From Aegilops tauschii subsp. strangulata (lineage: Eukaryota > Streptophyta > Magnoliopsida > Poales > Poaceae), in NCBI RefSeq assembly GCF_002575655.3, contig NC_053037.3, positions 507,540,544-507,604,543 of the forward strand: DNA of 64,000 bases, read 5' to 3'. The position numbers and the translations under genes were made by a program. Positions 45,629 through 56,223 of this stretch are shown piece by piece. The notes under the pieces were generated by a model. That model worked only from the letters and a program-made list of their open reading frames with translations. It ran no database searches and was not told the DNA's origin. Within the stretch, counting starts at the first letter, position 1. Each line of letters begins with the position of its first letter.

Positions 45629-47025
45629 ATTGCCCACACCTGATGGAAAATGTCTAAAGGTAAATTTCAGAACCCGCAAGTCAAACTCACCAAGCTGTTT
45701 GTCATGGCCTTGAACTCATGAAAAAATGTCTTGTTTGAAAGATTGCCAATGGTAAAAAATAGGATTTGGACCAATCGTTGGATTGCACAGGAGCCTATTG
45801 GTGGGTTGATTTCAGCAAAGGGTCGGTGTAGATTTAAGTGGATCTCTAAGCTTATGGACCACAAAGGTAACTAGGACAGCACAAAGCTTCATCAATTTTT
45901 CTCCACGTTGACGTTTGTGAGATCCAGAAAATTCAACCTTTTCATGGACTTGGCGAAGACTACATTGCTTGGACTACATTGATAGGTCTGCTGTTTGGAA
46001 AGCTATTTGGTCTTGTTCCACGCCTTTGAAAGTGCTTACCTTGGCGTCTTGCAACTAAATCATTAGCTACCTGGAGCAACAAAAAGGTGCGTCACTTGGA
46101 GACCTACGCCATGTGCCCTATATGTGACGTTGAGGAGGAGCATTCCTATCATACTTTATGTAGATGCACACATGCTATATCGCTTCGGCATGTCATGGCA
46201 TCTGAATGGACTTTACTTGGACTTACTAGTATAAGACCTTGCTATGATTGTTTGCCCAGATTGTGTGCGGGCTGGACGATTCAACTAGGGTTCGGTTCCT
46301 TATGCAGTTGTGACGGATATGGTACGTCAGAAACGAAATTGTGCACTCAGAGCCAGCCCCGCCCGTTGATGTGTCTACAAGGTTCCTCTCCAGCTATGTG
46401 TCTACCTTGCATTCTATTGCTTTCGATCCAAGTGCAGACCATGCAAAAGGAAAAGCTCATGTTCAAACATTCTATCGACATGTGATATCGACATACAGTA
46501 ATGGACCTTCCATGGATCACAGCGTATGGAAGTTTCCACTTTATGGCCGGGATAAACTTAATGTTAAGGGTTCCTTTTTTGGATGGTATTGGAGGGACGT
46601 GCATGATTTTAAGGGATGCTTCCGGTGGCATCATTTTTTGTCCGTGCACACACCTATTCTCATGCAATGATGTGTTTGAATCTGAAATTTTGGCAATCAG
46701 AGAAGGATTGATGCTGGCCTTGCAATGTAGTAACCTTCCTATTGATGTGGAGTCGGATTGTTTGGAAGAGGTCAACATATGGTGAGAAGCAGAGATGTCA
46801 ACAGATTGAAGTACGCTTTGTTGATAAAAATATATATCAAGGAGAGCTTTTCCCGTAGTTCTTGTGCATTACTCATATACACTGCACTTAGAATTTTTAT
46901 AGTCATGATTTGGCAAATTTTGATAGATCTCAAGGGCAAACTGTTGTGTGGCTTGGGTCAGGTTTCGGAACGTAATTGTATTCCCTGATTGAGTAATACA
47001 AGAAGTATTTCGAAAAAAAGAAACT
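45629..47025 (+). pseudogene. LINE ORF2, second part: zinc-binding region, RNase H, 3' end
   Basis: It resumes the RT thumb region, followed by a reverse-transcriptase zinc-binding segment (CPICDVEEEHSYHTLCRC, about 46110-46170). A plant LINE RNase H domain follows (RDASGGIIF, ESEILAIREGLMLALQ and VESDCLEEV, about 46600-46780), retaining the D, E, D triad. Several frameshifts separate the blocks. The 3' end is taken as the short A-rich run CGAAAAAAAG near 47015-47025; a longer poly(A) tail and clear target duplication are not evident. Confidence 0.7.
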
Positions 47026-47122
47026 ATTCCAACACAGCCTGAGCAAAGAGTAGGTTCCTGCGTACAAATTACAAGCTGATTCATCATAACATTGCACATG
47101 GAAATCGATTCCTAGGGAGTGG

Positions 47123-47132
47123 GAAAAAAAAT
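47123..47132 (-). terminator. RNA polymerase III terminator of tRNA-Lys
   Basis: A run of eight T residues on the minus strand (plus-strand A at 47124-47131), eight bases after the tRNA 3' end. Confidence 0.7.
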
Positions 47133-47139
47133 AAGAGGT

Positions 47140-47212
47140 CGCCCACCGTGGGGCTCGAACCCACGACCACAAGGTTAAGAGCCTTGCGCTCTACCAACTG
47201 AGCTAGACGGGC
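47140..47212 (-). tRNA. tRNA-Lys (anticodon CUU)
   Basis: 73 nt on the minus strand. The acceptor stem GCCCGTC/GGTGGGC pairs with two G-T pairs. The D arm is GCTCAGTTGGTAGAGC, the anticodon stem CAAGG/CCTTG encloses CTCTTAA (anticodon CTT), and the T arm is GTGGGTTCGAGCCCCAC. The discriminator is G and no CCA is encoded. A-box and B-box promoters are internal and intact. There is no intron. It lies 499 bp beyond the TAF9 stop codon on the same strand. Confidence 0.95.
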
Positions 47213-47711
47213 TGTGCTGTTTGGATTTTGATTTCACAATAACTGATCCATGGTCTACGCACAGAAGGTATCAGTACGTCCTACTAGCCCTAGCATTAAC
47301 AGCAAACGCTGATATAAAAAGACAAAAATAGTGAACTACAGATTTATCTCTATATTGATTCAAAAAAATTGATTTATTTCTATATTGTACCGTTAGTAGG
47401 GGTGTTCATGTATTGTTAGGTCGTCAATTTAACCAACCAAATATGTGCCACATGCCACCAAAAGCATAATAGGAACACAGTCGCAATAGAAACACCGATT
47501 TAGCATTCAGAAACAACGACGGGACAACTCAAGTTCGACAAGATATACAAAATCAAAAAGTCAGAAATTAATTAACCAGAGGTGCACGGCTACTACTTAC
47601 ACTACTTGCAAGGCTGCTCCCTTTCCTCAACAATCAGCATTTTTTCATGGTGGAATAGGAGGGCGCTAGCCAGAAAGGGCGGTCCCAGCAAGCTGCACAG
47701 GCATCAGTTAG
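47213..47711 (-). other. 3' flank of TAF9
   Basis: No ORF and no recognised repeat. It should hold the TAF9 3' UTR; one AATAAA on the minus strand (47373-47378) is a possible polyadenylation signal, but plant signals are loose and this is weak evidence. Confidence 0.35.
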
Positions 47712-48059
47712 TTAGCCCATGCTCAACTGATCAATTGTCACTAGAGGGCGTTTTGCAGCCGCGGCAGCCACCGCGTTCAGTTGGAAAGAAACCCTCTGGC
47801 TCTGGCTCTGAGGCTGATGTTGCTCGCTGCCTCTCTGATCCTGCGAATAGTTTGAACTGGGATTGGCAGGGATTGCGTCGGCTCTCTCGTTGTCATCTTC
47901 TGCTTCTTCAGTCTGAGTTGGTGGCTTCAGTGCGGGTAGGAGCTGGTAGTTTTCACTTAACAAAGTGTCCTGCTCAGGTGGAAGAGGAATCGAGCCAGGT
48001 GGAGCGATAGACTTGGGCAGCCGGATCTTGTTCCGGCTGCGTGCCAACTCAAGTAGAAC
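47712..48059 (-). CDS. TAF9: TAF9, exon 2 (TFIID/SAGA subunit, C-terminal part)
   Basis: 115 codons plus stop. The exon begins at 48059, directly after a splice acceptor (TGATGTCACAG|GTTCTACTT, minus strand), in phase 0. It continues exon 1 with [32 protein letters not shown] and [12 protein letters not shown], the conserved TAF9 region after the histone fold. The rest is a Gln/Ser-rich tail ([18 protein letters not shown]) ending DQLSMG. Together with exon 1 it gives a 220-residue protein, a plausible length for plant TAF9. No frameshift or stop is seen, so the gene is probably functional if the large intron is spliced. Confidence 0.9.
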   Translation of the reverse strand, partial: VLLELARSRNKIRLPKSIAPPGSIPLPPEQDTLLSENYQLLPALKPPTQTEEAEDDNERADAIPANPSSNYSQDQRGSEQHQPQSQSQRVSFQLNAVAAAAAKRPLVTIDQLSMG

Positions 48060-49570
48060 CTGTGACATCAGCAAAATTACTTTGTCAACCACCTATGCAT
48101 ACAGAGTACTTTGTGTCAGCTAGAGTTTCCAGGGATCTGATAAAACATAAAACAAGCACTTGAATTCAAAGCATAGCCACAAGAGTTGTTCATAGCGTTT
48201 ATATACGCAAGATCTTGTTTAGTAGCACTTACCAGCTAACCCAAAAGTGAGTAAACTTGTGAGTGACCCTCAATCTCTAATATCCGTTTACTGCCTAATA
48301 TGATTCATCAACATTTTAGGTATTATCTTCAGATGCCAGCCTCATACACATTGAGAATCATACCCTGTTCATTTCATGTTTCTATATAAGACCAGCCATG
48401 CATTCCAAAACATTATTTTCTACTACGCTTAGCCTGTTCCTGAAGATTTGGAGAGGTGGGAGTGGGGGGAACCAGTGTACCAATGAATTGGTAGGTAACC
48501 GTATTACAGAGTGTTATGTGGGGAATTCCATATCGGAGGAGTAAACCCAGAGGCTACAGCAGACACACCTGAGTTGGAATAGGCTAAGAGTTCAATTAAT
48601 CTTTTGTTCCCTAAGTTAGGAATCGTTTCAACAGAACCTGCAGCAGTCACATTCTGCAGCACTTTAAGTCTGTATCCATCCAAGACACTGGTCTTGAGTC
48701 ACCTATATAAAGGTCCCGTAGCTGCAGTGACTGATGCAAGTTATCAATAAAGAAATCTCCCCCTAATCTCTATTCGCCACTACCCCGTTACCTTTCTGAT
48801 CTGTGATGGCTACAGTGCCTCCTAGTCGATACCTTATCAGCCCTCTATGTGATTATTTGACTTGACCCATCCATGAAGAGTGTCCTGGTACAAAGCAGCA
48901 TCTCTGCACTAACAGAAGAGGGTATTTATTTCTTGCTCGGTTCTCAAAGGTTAAATTGTGTATATGGAACTACTAGTTGCACATGATTCCTAAGATTTTA
49001 GACCCTTCAGCTGATAAGCATTCAACTTTCCAAACAAGAAATGGGCTCAGTTGAACATTCCTAACAAGATATGGTGTCATGGACTGAACTGAAGTCAATG
49101 TTCTGCCCCAACTGGTGTCTCCTTGCATCATGTGTGCAGATATGGAAGGTTTTCCTTGATGGAGGTTAGAAAGGGCTCTTTTGCTCTACTTCTTTTTCTT
49201 TTTTACTTTGAGAAGGGGTTCTATTCTGCTACCTTCACTTCTGACTTTTCCCACCTATTGGTATTGAACTTACATGAGCAATGCTATTCATACATACAGG
49301 TTCGACAAAAAGTTTTACGTACCAGTTCATTGTAGTGACGGTTGCTAAGATCGTGGGAGCAGTAACAATCCAAAATAATTAAATAAACCAGTACGCATGG
49401 ATTTCATAAGATTTTTACGTAAGAATAGGATTTTCCTTACATCGAGAAGGTATTCGTTTCTGCTACTAGCTGCACACTGGGATTTAAATCTCGGCACTCC
49501 CTGATTACCCCACCAAACTGGCAAAAGTTCTGTCAGTTCCAACTTCCTAAAGGATAAAGGAGTCATCTTG

Positions 49571-49716
49571 GTCCTAGTGGTAGAGTGGTACTGGTAATGT
49601 ACTACTCCCTCCGTAAAGAAATATAAGAGCGTACAGATCACTAAAGTAGTGATCTAAACGCTCTTATATTTGTTTACAGAGGGAGTAATTGAGATGAATC
49701 TGGGTTCGAATCCCAC
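49571..49716 (+). pseudogene. tRNA-like or SINE-like sequence split by a MITE
   Basis: An A-box-like TAGTGGTAGAG (49575-49585) and a perfect B-box GGTTCGAATCC (49703-49713), inside the T-arm-like GGGTTCGAATCCCAC, lie on the same strand. Deleting the Stowaway insert and one TA brings them to a 45-nt start-to-start distance, normal for a type 2 polymerase III promoter. I cannot draw a full cloverleaf with a sensible acceptor stem, so this is a tRNA relic or the head of a tRNA-derived SINE. Confidence 0.4.
49605..49685. mobile_element. Stowaway-type MITE, 81 bp
   Basis: CTCCCTCCGTAAAGAAATAT... pairs along its full length with its 3' half, ending ...GTTTACAGAGGGAG. It is flanked by TA on both sides (49603-49604, 49686-49687), the Tc1/Mariner signature. 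It resembles wheat Athos/Thalos-type Stowaway elements. Confidence 0.9.
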
Positions 49717-50263
49717 GTTCCCTCGGACACCTACGAGTGTAGAAAAAACGACATTTCATGAGCTCAAGGACTAAAAACCACAATCTCTCTGTTGCGTTGC
49801 GGATGGTGGCTTCTAAACACCATGTCTGAATCTTTGATTGATGTGTTCTTATTGTGGAACGCATTTAATCGAGAAGTTGAGCCTTATTTAAAATTCAAAT
49901 TTTCCCCAAAAAATATCTCTCAGCTAAGAACCAGAAATTAACTGAAGTCTCAACAGCACACATCATTTTTCGTACTCTTAGCCGTTGAGATTTCAGCCAA
50001 GAACCAGATATTTTTCGTGCTCCAATTGGAGGGAGTAGATTGTTTCCTCTGCGACACATCACATCCTCTACAGTGCTTATCCCCAATTGGAGTCCACAAC
50101 ATTACTCCCTCCGAATCTGATAGGTTCACAGGAAAGCCGGTCCTGGATCTAGAGTTTAAAGTGGCACCTAGCCCTAGTCATTCACCAATTGAATGAAGCT
50201 ACGGAACCTAGTAATTTGTCCGAATCTAACGAAGATATACTCTAGGGTTTTTACTGAGATTGG

Positions 50264-50463
50264 GAAAGAAGTCCACATCACCCCCTGTGGTTTCAGAAAC
50301 CGACTAACCCACCCCCCAACTCTAAAACCAGTTAACTAATCCCCTGAGATATCTAATACCAGCCAAGGCACCCCCTAATCCCAATTAGAGTGGTATCTGC
50401 CGGTGGTTTTGCTTACGTGGCTCTACAGGATGGCCACGTCGGCTTGGTATTGTGGCGCAGAAG
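50264..50463 (+). repeat. Left terminal inverted repeat of the MULE
   Basis: Pairs with 55385-55584 with few mismatches (for example GTGGTTTC/GTGGTTTT and TGGTATTG/TGGTACTG). Homology stops just after TGGCGCAG(A/G)AGA. Confidence 0.9.
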
Positions 50464-51404
50464 ACTTAACTGCTCCTCCGGTTTGTTTGGGCCTCGTCTC
50501 CCATATTTCCTTTCGACGAGACGGCGGCGGGGCAAGACGTGATGATCGCCGCTTGAAGGTAGCGGCGCGACGACTCCAGGATTCCAGGTTAGGCGCTAAG
50601 CTCTTCCATGCCCAGCACACACGTACTTCTCTGCGTGGACTATGCATTGAAACTTGCACACCTGCAAGGCTGCAACGACCCTTTCTGAATTCAGATGTCA
50701 GACGCCAACTAGATAGTCCTCGATCAGTTTGGTGATTAGTACTAACGACCCTTTGCTGGATTTAACAGTCGATAACCCAGGTTGATGCCTGTCTGCATGT
50801 ACTTTAGAAGTAATCAACATTGGCAAAATGCCCTGTGTATTCCAGGATGCATGCATACCTTTAGCATGAGCGGGACGGGAGCATTTTAAATTTTGGAATA
50901 GACTAGACTCATATAAACTTTGTTACGTACATTTTAGAAATTTGTAAGTATTGAGAAGCAATAATAATTTGTGCTGCTGCACTCATTTTAACAGGACGGT
51001 TTTATGCTTGACTGTACATTAATTTAGAGGTTGACTATTGAAACAGTTCATATCCGGAGGGCTTATATGTGTGTGATTTGTCACGGGTTTGATTGCATAG
51101 GGATTCAATCTTATATATGTGCAGAGCGCTTATATATGTGTTTTATTTGTTGTTATTTCGCAGGTATGAAACCACTCGGTTATCTATCTGTCCGGCAGGC
51201 AGAACAGGGAGAGAGACAACGAGAGGAACAATGTTCAGAAGAGAAGATAAATTCAGAGGAATGTAGAGGAGATGCATGAGGTAGCTGAAGATGCACATGT
51301 ATTTCATCGGCCCTAGAAGTTGCCAGTTTCTAGGAAGGTTGTGAAGGGAAGTAGGTCCATAACAGGACAATCAAAGGTGGCTGAAGGAAAAAGAAACAAA
51401 GGGG

Positions 51405-53840
51405 TGGAGATGAATCCACAAGCAGTGATAGTGATTATGAGGTTGATTTAGAAGAAGAAAATAGTTCTGCTGATGATGAAGAAGCAATTGAATTCAGAAA
51501 ATATGCAAGGGACCTCAAGAACAAGGTCAGGAACAAAATGCTTGGAGAAGAGGATGACAAAGCAGTTGATGTGCTAGAGGATTTCCTTGTCCCAGAGGAT
51601 TGCAAGCTTGATGATGGTGATGGTGATACACACCTTATTTTGACAGCGTAGATGATTTATCTTATGATGAAGCAAGTGATGGGGATGACATGCCTAAGAG
51701 GAAGAAGACGGAGCACATAGTTTATGATAGCACTTCTGAAATTCCTTTATTCTCTGTTGGTATGGCCTTCCATGACAGTAGGGAGTTCAAGAATGCATTG
51801 GTCAAGTATGGACTGAAAACATATCACCACTTGTTATTTCCAAAAGATGAGAAAAAGAGAGTAAGTGCAAAATGCAGTTGGCCTGGCTGTCCTTGGAGTA
51901 TTTATGGGTCCATTACTAGCAGGTCTGATTGGTTGCTAGTATGGAGGTACAATAATGAGCACACATGCATTCCAAGAAGGGACAACAAGCTGGTCACATG
52001 TGGTGTCATTGCAAAGAAGTATTTTAGGCAAATCAGGGACAATCCATCATGGAAGGCAGAGCATATTCAACAAGCTGTTCTTCAGGATCTAGTAGCTGAT
52101 GTGTCCATCTCCAAATGCAAACGAGCAAAGAAACTTGTTATGGAGAAGATAATTGATCTATCTGATGGTGAGTATGCTCGGGTTTATGATTATCAGCTTG
52201 AGTTGCTTAGAAGCAACCCCGGTAGCACTATCGCAGTGACATTAAATCCAGAAATTCTTAACATCAATGTGTTTGAAAGAATGTATATGTGTTTAGATGG
52301 TTGCAAGAAAGGATTTCTTGCAGGATGTAGAAGAGTGGTGGGGCTAGATGGATGTTTTTTGAAGGGTGCATTCAAGGGGCAGTTGCTTTGTGCAATTGGC
52401 AGATATGCGAATAACCAGATGTATCCAATAGCTTGGGCAATAGTAGAGGTTGAGAGTTATGAGTCCTGGTACTGGTTCATTGGGTTTCTTCAAAAAGATC
52501 TCCAGATAAATAACAATGGTGAAGGATGGGTTTTCATCTCTGATCAACAGAAAGTGAGCTAAATTTTTGTTACTCATATTTTTGTTATTACATATATGAT
52601 ACAGAATTAATTCTCTTACTCTCCTATTGTCCTTATGGATGTGAGATTATTTGCTTATGTCAATTTTTTCTTTCCTTATGTAGGGTCTCATCAGGGCAGT
52701 CAAATGAGATTGTGCCCCTAGCAGAGCATAGGATGTGTGCAAGACATTTATGCTAATTGGAGAAAAGAACACAGGGACAAGGTCTTTCAGAAAATGTTCT
52801 GGGCATGTGCGAAGTCATCAGATAGAAGCCAATTCAATTACAACAGGGCTAAGCTTGCACAAAACACAGTAGAAGGTGTGAGAGACATGATGAAAACCGC
52901 GCCAGAGCATTGGTGTAGGGCCTACTTTAGGATTGGCTCTTTCTGTGAGTCAGTTGAGAACAACATGTGTGAGTCATTTAATAATGCCATCATGAGATCA
53001 AGGTTCTACCCTGTAGTAACGGCAATGGAAATCATTAGAAAGAAGGTCACTGTGAGGATCCAACAAAACAGAGCAAAGTCTCAGAAGTGGCATGGAACCA
53101 TTTATCCAAATATTTTTAAGAAATTGAAGGTCAACATTGAGAGATCCGCTAGGTGTCAAGTGTTGTGGAATGGAAAGGATGGGTTTGAAGTACATGAAGG
53201 TGAGCACAGGAGATACACGGTAAATCTAGAAAACTAGACATGTTCATGTAGATATTGGTGGCTTTCTGGCTTGCCTTGTTGTCATGCAGTGAGTGCAATC
53301 TACACCTGCTCGAGAGATTTAGATCTCTACATTTCACCTTGCTACTCAATAGCTGAGTACGACAGAATTTATGATCATGTTCTTCAGCCTGTGAATGGAC
53401 CAGAAGATTGGCTAATTTATGAAAAACCTAGACCTCTTCCACCTAAGAAAAGAACTCAGAAAGGTAGGCCCCAGACAAAGAGAAGGCAGGAAGAAGGAGA
53501 GAAACCTAGGGACCCATCAAAAATGTCACGTGCAGGCACTCAGGTCACATGTTCAAGTTGTGGAACCCAGGGGCACAACAAAAGAAAATGTACTAACAAC
53601 AATACTGCTGGCAATAAAGAGCATGCAAACTTCACAAGAGCAACTACAAGGAGAAAGGATAAACAAGCAAGAACAGAGGTGGCCCCTTTCTCTCTCCTTT
53701 TACTTGCATTTTCTTCCTAACATGTGCAAATGTGCTCACATTTATTTTTTTCAATACAGCAAACTCATGTCCCATCAACACAAGAAAGTTCAGCTCCTGG
53801 TCCATCATGCATCAAAGCAAGCTCCATCTAAGCCATCAAA
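51405..53840 (+). pseudogene. MULE transposase (MuDR family), several exons, broken
   Basis: In order: an acidic N-terminus; a frameshift near 51634; a long open exon to 52553 with the MuDR DNA-binding region (PLFSVGMAFHDSREFKNALV, CSWPGCPWSIYG) and the first part of the MULE catalytic domain (GLDGCFLKGAF with the first Asp; YPIAWAIVEVESYESWYWF; FISDQQK with the second Asp). An intron with GT/AG ends lies at about 52554-52683. Beyond it the frame shifts twice within about 50 bp near AEHRMCARH. The C-terminal part (to 53234) contains AENNMCESFN-like sequence (VENNMCESFNNAIM). An in-frame TAG at 53235-53237 precedes a SWIM zinc finger (CSCRYW...CCHA) and a CCHC knuckle (CSSCGTQGHNKRKC). A second intron is likely at about 53680-53759. 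No complete protein can be made. Confidence 0.85.
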
Positions 53841-53984
53841 TAGGAAGAAGAAGGTCTCAACTTCACAAAATAGTCCTTCCACTGCACCTTTCTATGGGAG
53901 AGCAAAGAATAGATCTCAGCCAATGCCAAACCAATCAGGATTCCAATGGTGGTTATGTGACAATAATTGAACTGCTAGTTACCT

Positions 53985-55384
53985 AGTTACATTCAAATAA
54001 ATATGAACTTTTGGTACATGATTCACTATTATGCATGCTCTGGTTCATGCTATATTATGTAAAACTGGTACTGGTAGCACTTGTTCCCTGTTATGTGACA
54101 CATGTACTGTTTTGCGATGTGGGCATGACTTGTTCTTATGTGATTTCACTGCTGTGTTTAGAAAAATGCATTCTTCCGAAGTAAAGCTGAAACAGGACAG
54201 ATAATTGTAGTCATGTCTTGTTTATTAATTCTGCTATTGCCAATTTGCAATAATGATGGAAAATGTAAATAAGATGTTGCCAATTTGCAACCATGATAGT
54301 TACAACAACAGAGTACTTCCAATTCACAAAAGCTTTCATTCATGTCACAAGAAAATATTGCATTCATATTACATATATTGATGCATATGCAACTACACTC
54401 AGAAGTACATTCCCTAAATAAAATGCTTCATCTGAATTCTCTTTTCTCAACTAAACTGGGACAACAACACCAGCAAGAGAAGATAACACTTTTTACAAGT
54501 ACTGATTCTCAATCTCAACTTCACTGAATTCTCTCTTCTAAGAGCATTAGTACATGCCTCTACAAAGAGTATAATATACACCATTTGGGCCCCTTGGATG
54601 ATTCTGTGTCTAGTTTTCCTGCAATTATGGATGCTTTGAGCAGGTTTCAGTTTCAGGCTCTGCCAATCAAGGTCTATTTGGATCATCTAGGAGAACAACT
54701 TGGTGAAATTGTTAACCTTCTTGCCCTCTCCAACTGCAACGTGTGACCTGCGTCTCTGATGATCTCTAGTCTGGATTCCTTGCCTAGATGCCTGCACTAA
54801 CCAACAAAAAACACAACCACTGTTATTCTCTTTTCCTTTTGAAGAAAGGCTATGTTGTTAGTATCATACAGGATTCATGTAAGCTAAATTACCACTCGCA
54901 TTTTACCTTTATAGTTTGTAGCCAAAATCGATGGGGAACACCTAGTCCTTGTCTCCCTTGTAATACAGAGAACAAATTGAACCAACGACGCATTCTACTT
55001 GTAAAAAAATCCCAACGAAAGCAGAACAGGGCATTGCCTTCAAAAAAGCTTAAAATTCAATATACCTGCATCTGTACTGTCCCAATTAATACTCACGATG
55101 TACATCGAACAAGAACTCCAAGATGAGATTGCGCTGCTCCATTGATCCATGGCGAGGGTGGTCCTTGTTCAGGGAGCTTCCAGGTCATGGGAGAATGAGG
55201 GATCGGGGGAGGAGAGGGGCGGCCATGGCGGCGAACAGGGGAGGAGAGGAACCAGAGAACAAAAAGACGACTAGTTTCAGCGGGCGGCCATGGCGACAAA
55301 CAAGGCAAGAGGAAGAGATGAACTATCAGATTGGGGATTGGGGATTGGATGAATTAGGAACAGCCGCCGGCCCGTGCTGATATC
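53985..55384 (+). other. Right arm of the MULE without a recognised gene
   Basis: AT-rich to about 55100, then GC-rich with AUG-containing short frames (for example 55123-55380). Nothing matches a protein family I know. Captured host fragments are common in MULEs, but I cannot support one here. Confidence 0.4.
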
Positions 55385-55584
55385 TCCTGCGCCACAGTAC
55401 CAAGCCGACGTGGCCACCCTGTAGAGCCACGTAAGCAAAACCACCGGCAGATACCATTCTAATTGGGATTAGGGGGTGCCTTGGCTGGTATTAGATATCT
55501 CAGGGGATTAGTTAACTGGTTTCAGAGTTAGGGGGGTGGGTTAGTCGGTTTCTAAAACCACAGGGGGTGATGTGGACTTCTTTC
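55385..55584 (-). repeat. Right terminal inverted repeat of the MULE
   Basis: Reverse complement of 50264-50463, ending GGACTTCTTTC immediately before the duplication CTGAGATTGG. Confidence 0.9.
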
Positions 55585-55606
55585 CTGAGATTGGTCGTGC
55601 TCATAC

Positions 55607-55921
55607 CTCGCGGGGCGGCGGCTGGGAGAAGGAGAAGTTGACCTTGGCCTGGATGGCGAGGCGAACGTCGTCGGCGTCGAGCTGGGGCTTGGCCGCGTGG
55701 TCGGCGTAGACCTGGGCGTCGCCGAGCACGTCCCGGACGTAGCGGTAGGCCAGGTCCAGGAACTGGTGCACTACGCGCGGCTCGTACTCGCCCTCGCCGA
55801 GCCCCATCGACCGGAGGAGCTCCCGCACCGCGCGCGCGTCGCGAGGCTCGTCCGGGCCGGAGGCTCCTCCCGCCGCCGCCGCCGCGGACGGAAGCGATGG
55901 CCGCACGCCGCCGCTGTCCAT
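55607..55921 (-). CDS. TAF9: TAF9, exon 1 (histone-fold domain)
   Basis: 105 codons from ATG 55921. After an Ala/Gly-rich N-terminus, residues about 28-95 form the TAF9 histone fold: [40 protein letters not shown] and [23 protein letters not shown]9 pairs with TAF6 through this fold in the general transcription factor TFIID and in the SAGA coactivator, acting in the nucleus. The exon ends ...CCGCGAG|GTATGA, so the conserved PPPRE|V junction is split exactly between codons. Without splicing the frame would end after one more residue. The exon is GC-rich, as is usual for first exons of grass genes. The ATG is the first in frame; its 5' UTR lies between 55922 and the tRNA-Ser gene. Confidence 0.92.
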
Positions 55922-56022
55922 GGTCTGATTGCTGTGTCCTGGCTGGTGGGGGTTTCGGGGAACGAATCAGGGTTACATGTTGTGCCTTTTAAAAGATGGA
56001 AAGTTGTATTGCTGCCATCGAA
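55922..56022 (-). promoter_or_regulatory. Shared upstream region of TAF9 and tRNA-Ser
   Basis: Only 101 bp separate the TAF9 ATG (minus strand) from the tRNA-Ser 5' end (plus strand). The TAF9 5' UTR and probably its promoter must overlap this spacer or the tRNA gene itself. No clear TATA box is visible. Confidence 0.45.
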
Positions 56023-56104
56023 GACGCTTTGGCCGAGTGGTTAAGGCGTGTGCCTGCTAAGTACATGGGGTTTCCCCGCGAGAGTTCGAATCTCTCAGGC
56101 GTCG
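56023..56104 (+). tRNA. tRNA-Ser (anticodon GCU)
   Basis: 82 nt with the long variable arm of serine tRNAs. The acceptor stem GACGCTT/AGGCGTC pairs, the A-box lies in TGGCCGAGTGGTTAAGGC, and the anticodon stem TGTGC/GTACA encloses CTGCTAA (anticodon GCT). The variable arm is TGGGG/CCCCG-like and the T arm is GAGAGTTCGAATCTCTC. Discriminator G, no encoded CCA, no intron. Confidence 0.95.
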
Positions 56105-56109
56105 ATTTA

Positions 56110-56124
56110 TTTTTTAGTTTTTTT
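56110..56124 (+). terminator. RNA polymerase III terminator of tRNA-Ser
   Basis: Two T runs (T6 at 56110-56115 and T7 at 56118-56124) begin six bases after the tRNA end. Confidence 0.75.
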
Positions 56125-56223
56125 CTCTGTCTTAGTTATTTCATCCCACTCCATTTTTCTCTCTGTTTTATTTCTCTCTATTTATTTTCCATGAAAGTTT
56201 TTTTCCTGAAATAGATATTCGCT
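56124..56223 (+). repeat. tRNA-Ser 3' flank, copy 1
   Basis: The pyrimidine-rich flank from TCTCTGTCTTA to GATATTCGCT recurs at 60982-61079 at roughly 90% identity. Confidence 0.8.

Larger units (their letters stand above)
50264..55584 (+). mobile_element. Complete Mutator-like element (MULE) in the TAF9 intron
   Basis: Terminal inverted repeats of about 200 bp (50264-50463 and 55385-55584) start GAAAGAAGTCCACATCACCC and differ at only a few positions. They are flanked by a perfect 10-bp duplication, CTGAGATTGG (50254-50263 and 55585-55594). If the element is taken to begin one base earlier the duplication is 9 bp, the usual Mutator length. The interior carries a MuDR-type transposase gene (51405-53840), now broken, and flanking arms without clear genes. 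Similar terminal repeats and a clean duplication indicate a fairly recent insertion. Its transposase runs opposite to TAF9. Confidence 0.95.
48060..55606 (-). other. TAF9: TAF9 intron, 7547 bp, enlarged by a MULE
   Basis: The donor GTATGAG (55606 downward) follows the codon GAG. The acceptor CAG ends at 48060. Removing the 5321-bp Mutator-like element and one 10-bp duplication leaves 2216 bp, which also includes an 81-bp Stowaway MITE and a tRNA-like sequence. The remaining stretch 48060-49560 shows no ORF or recognised repeat. Confidence 0.85.

Noticed and set aside
50101..50130. Second Stowaway MITE (ACTCCCTCCG...)
   Set aside because: Only one end-like decamer is present; no inverted partner or second TA was found.
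55123..55380. 85-codon ORF in the MULE right arm as a captured host gene
   Set aside because: No recognisable motif, and the frame runs into the terminal repeat region.
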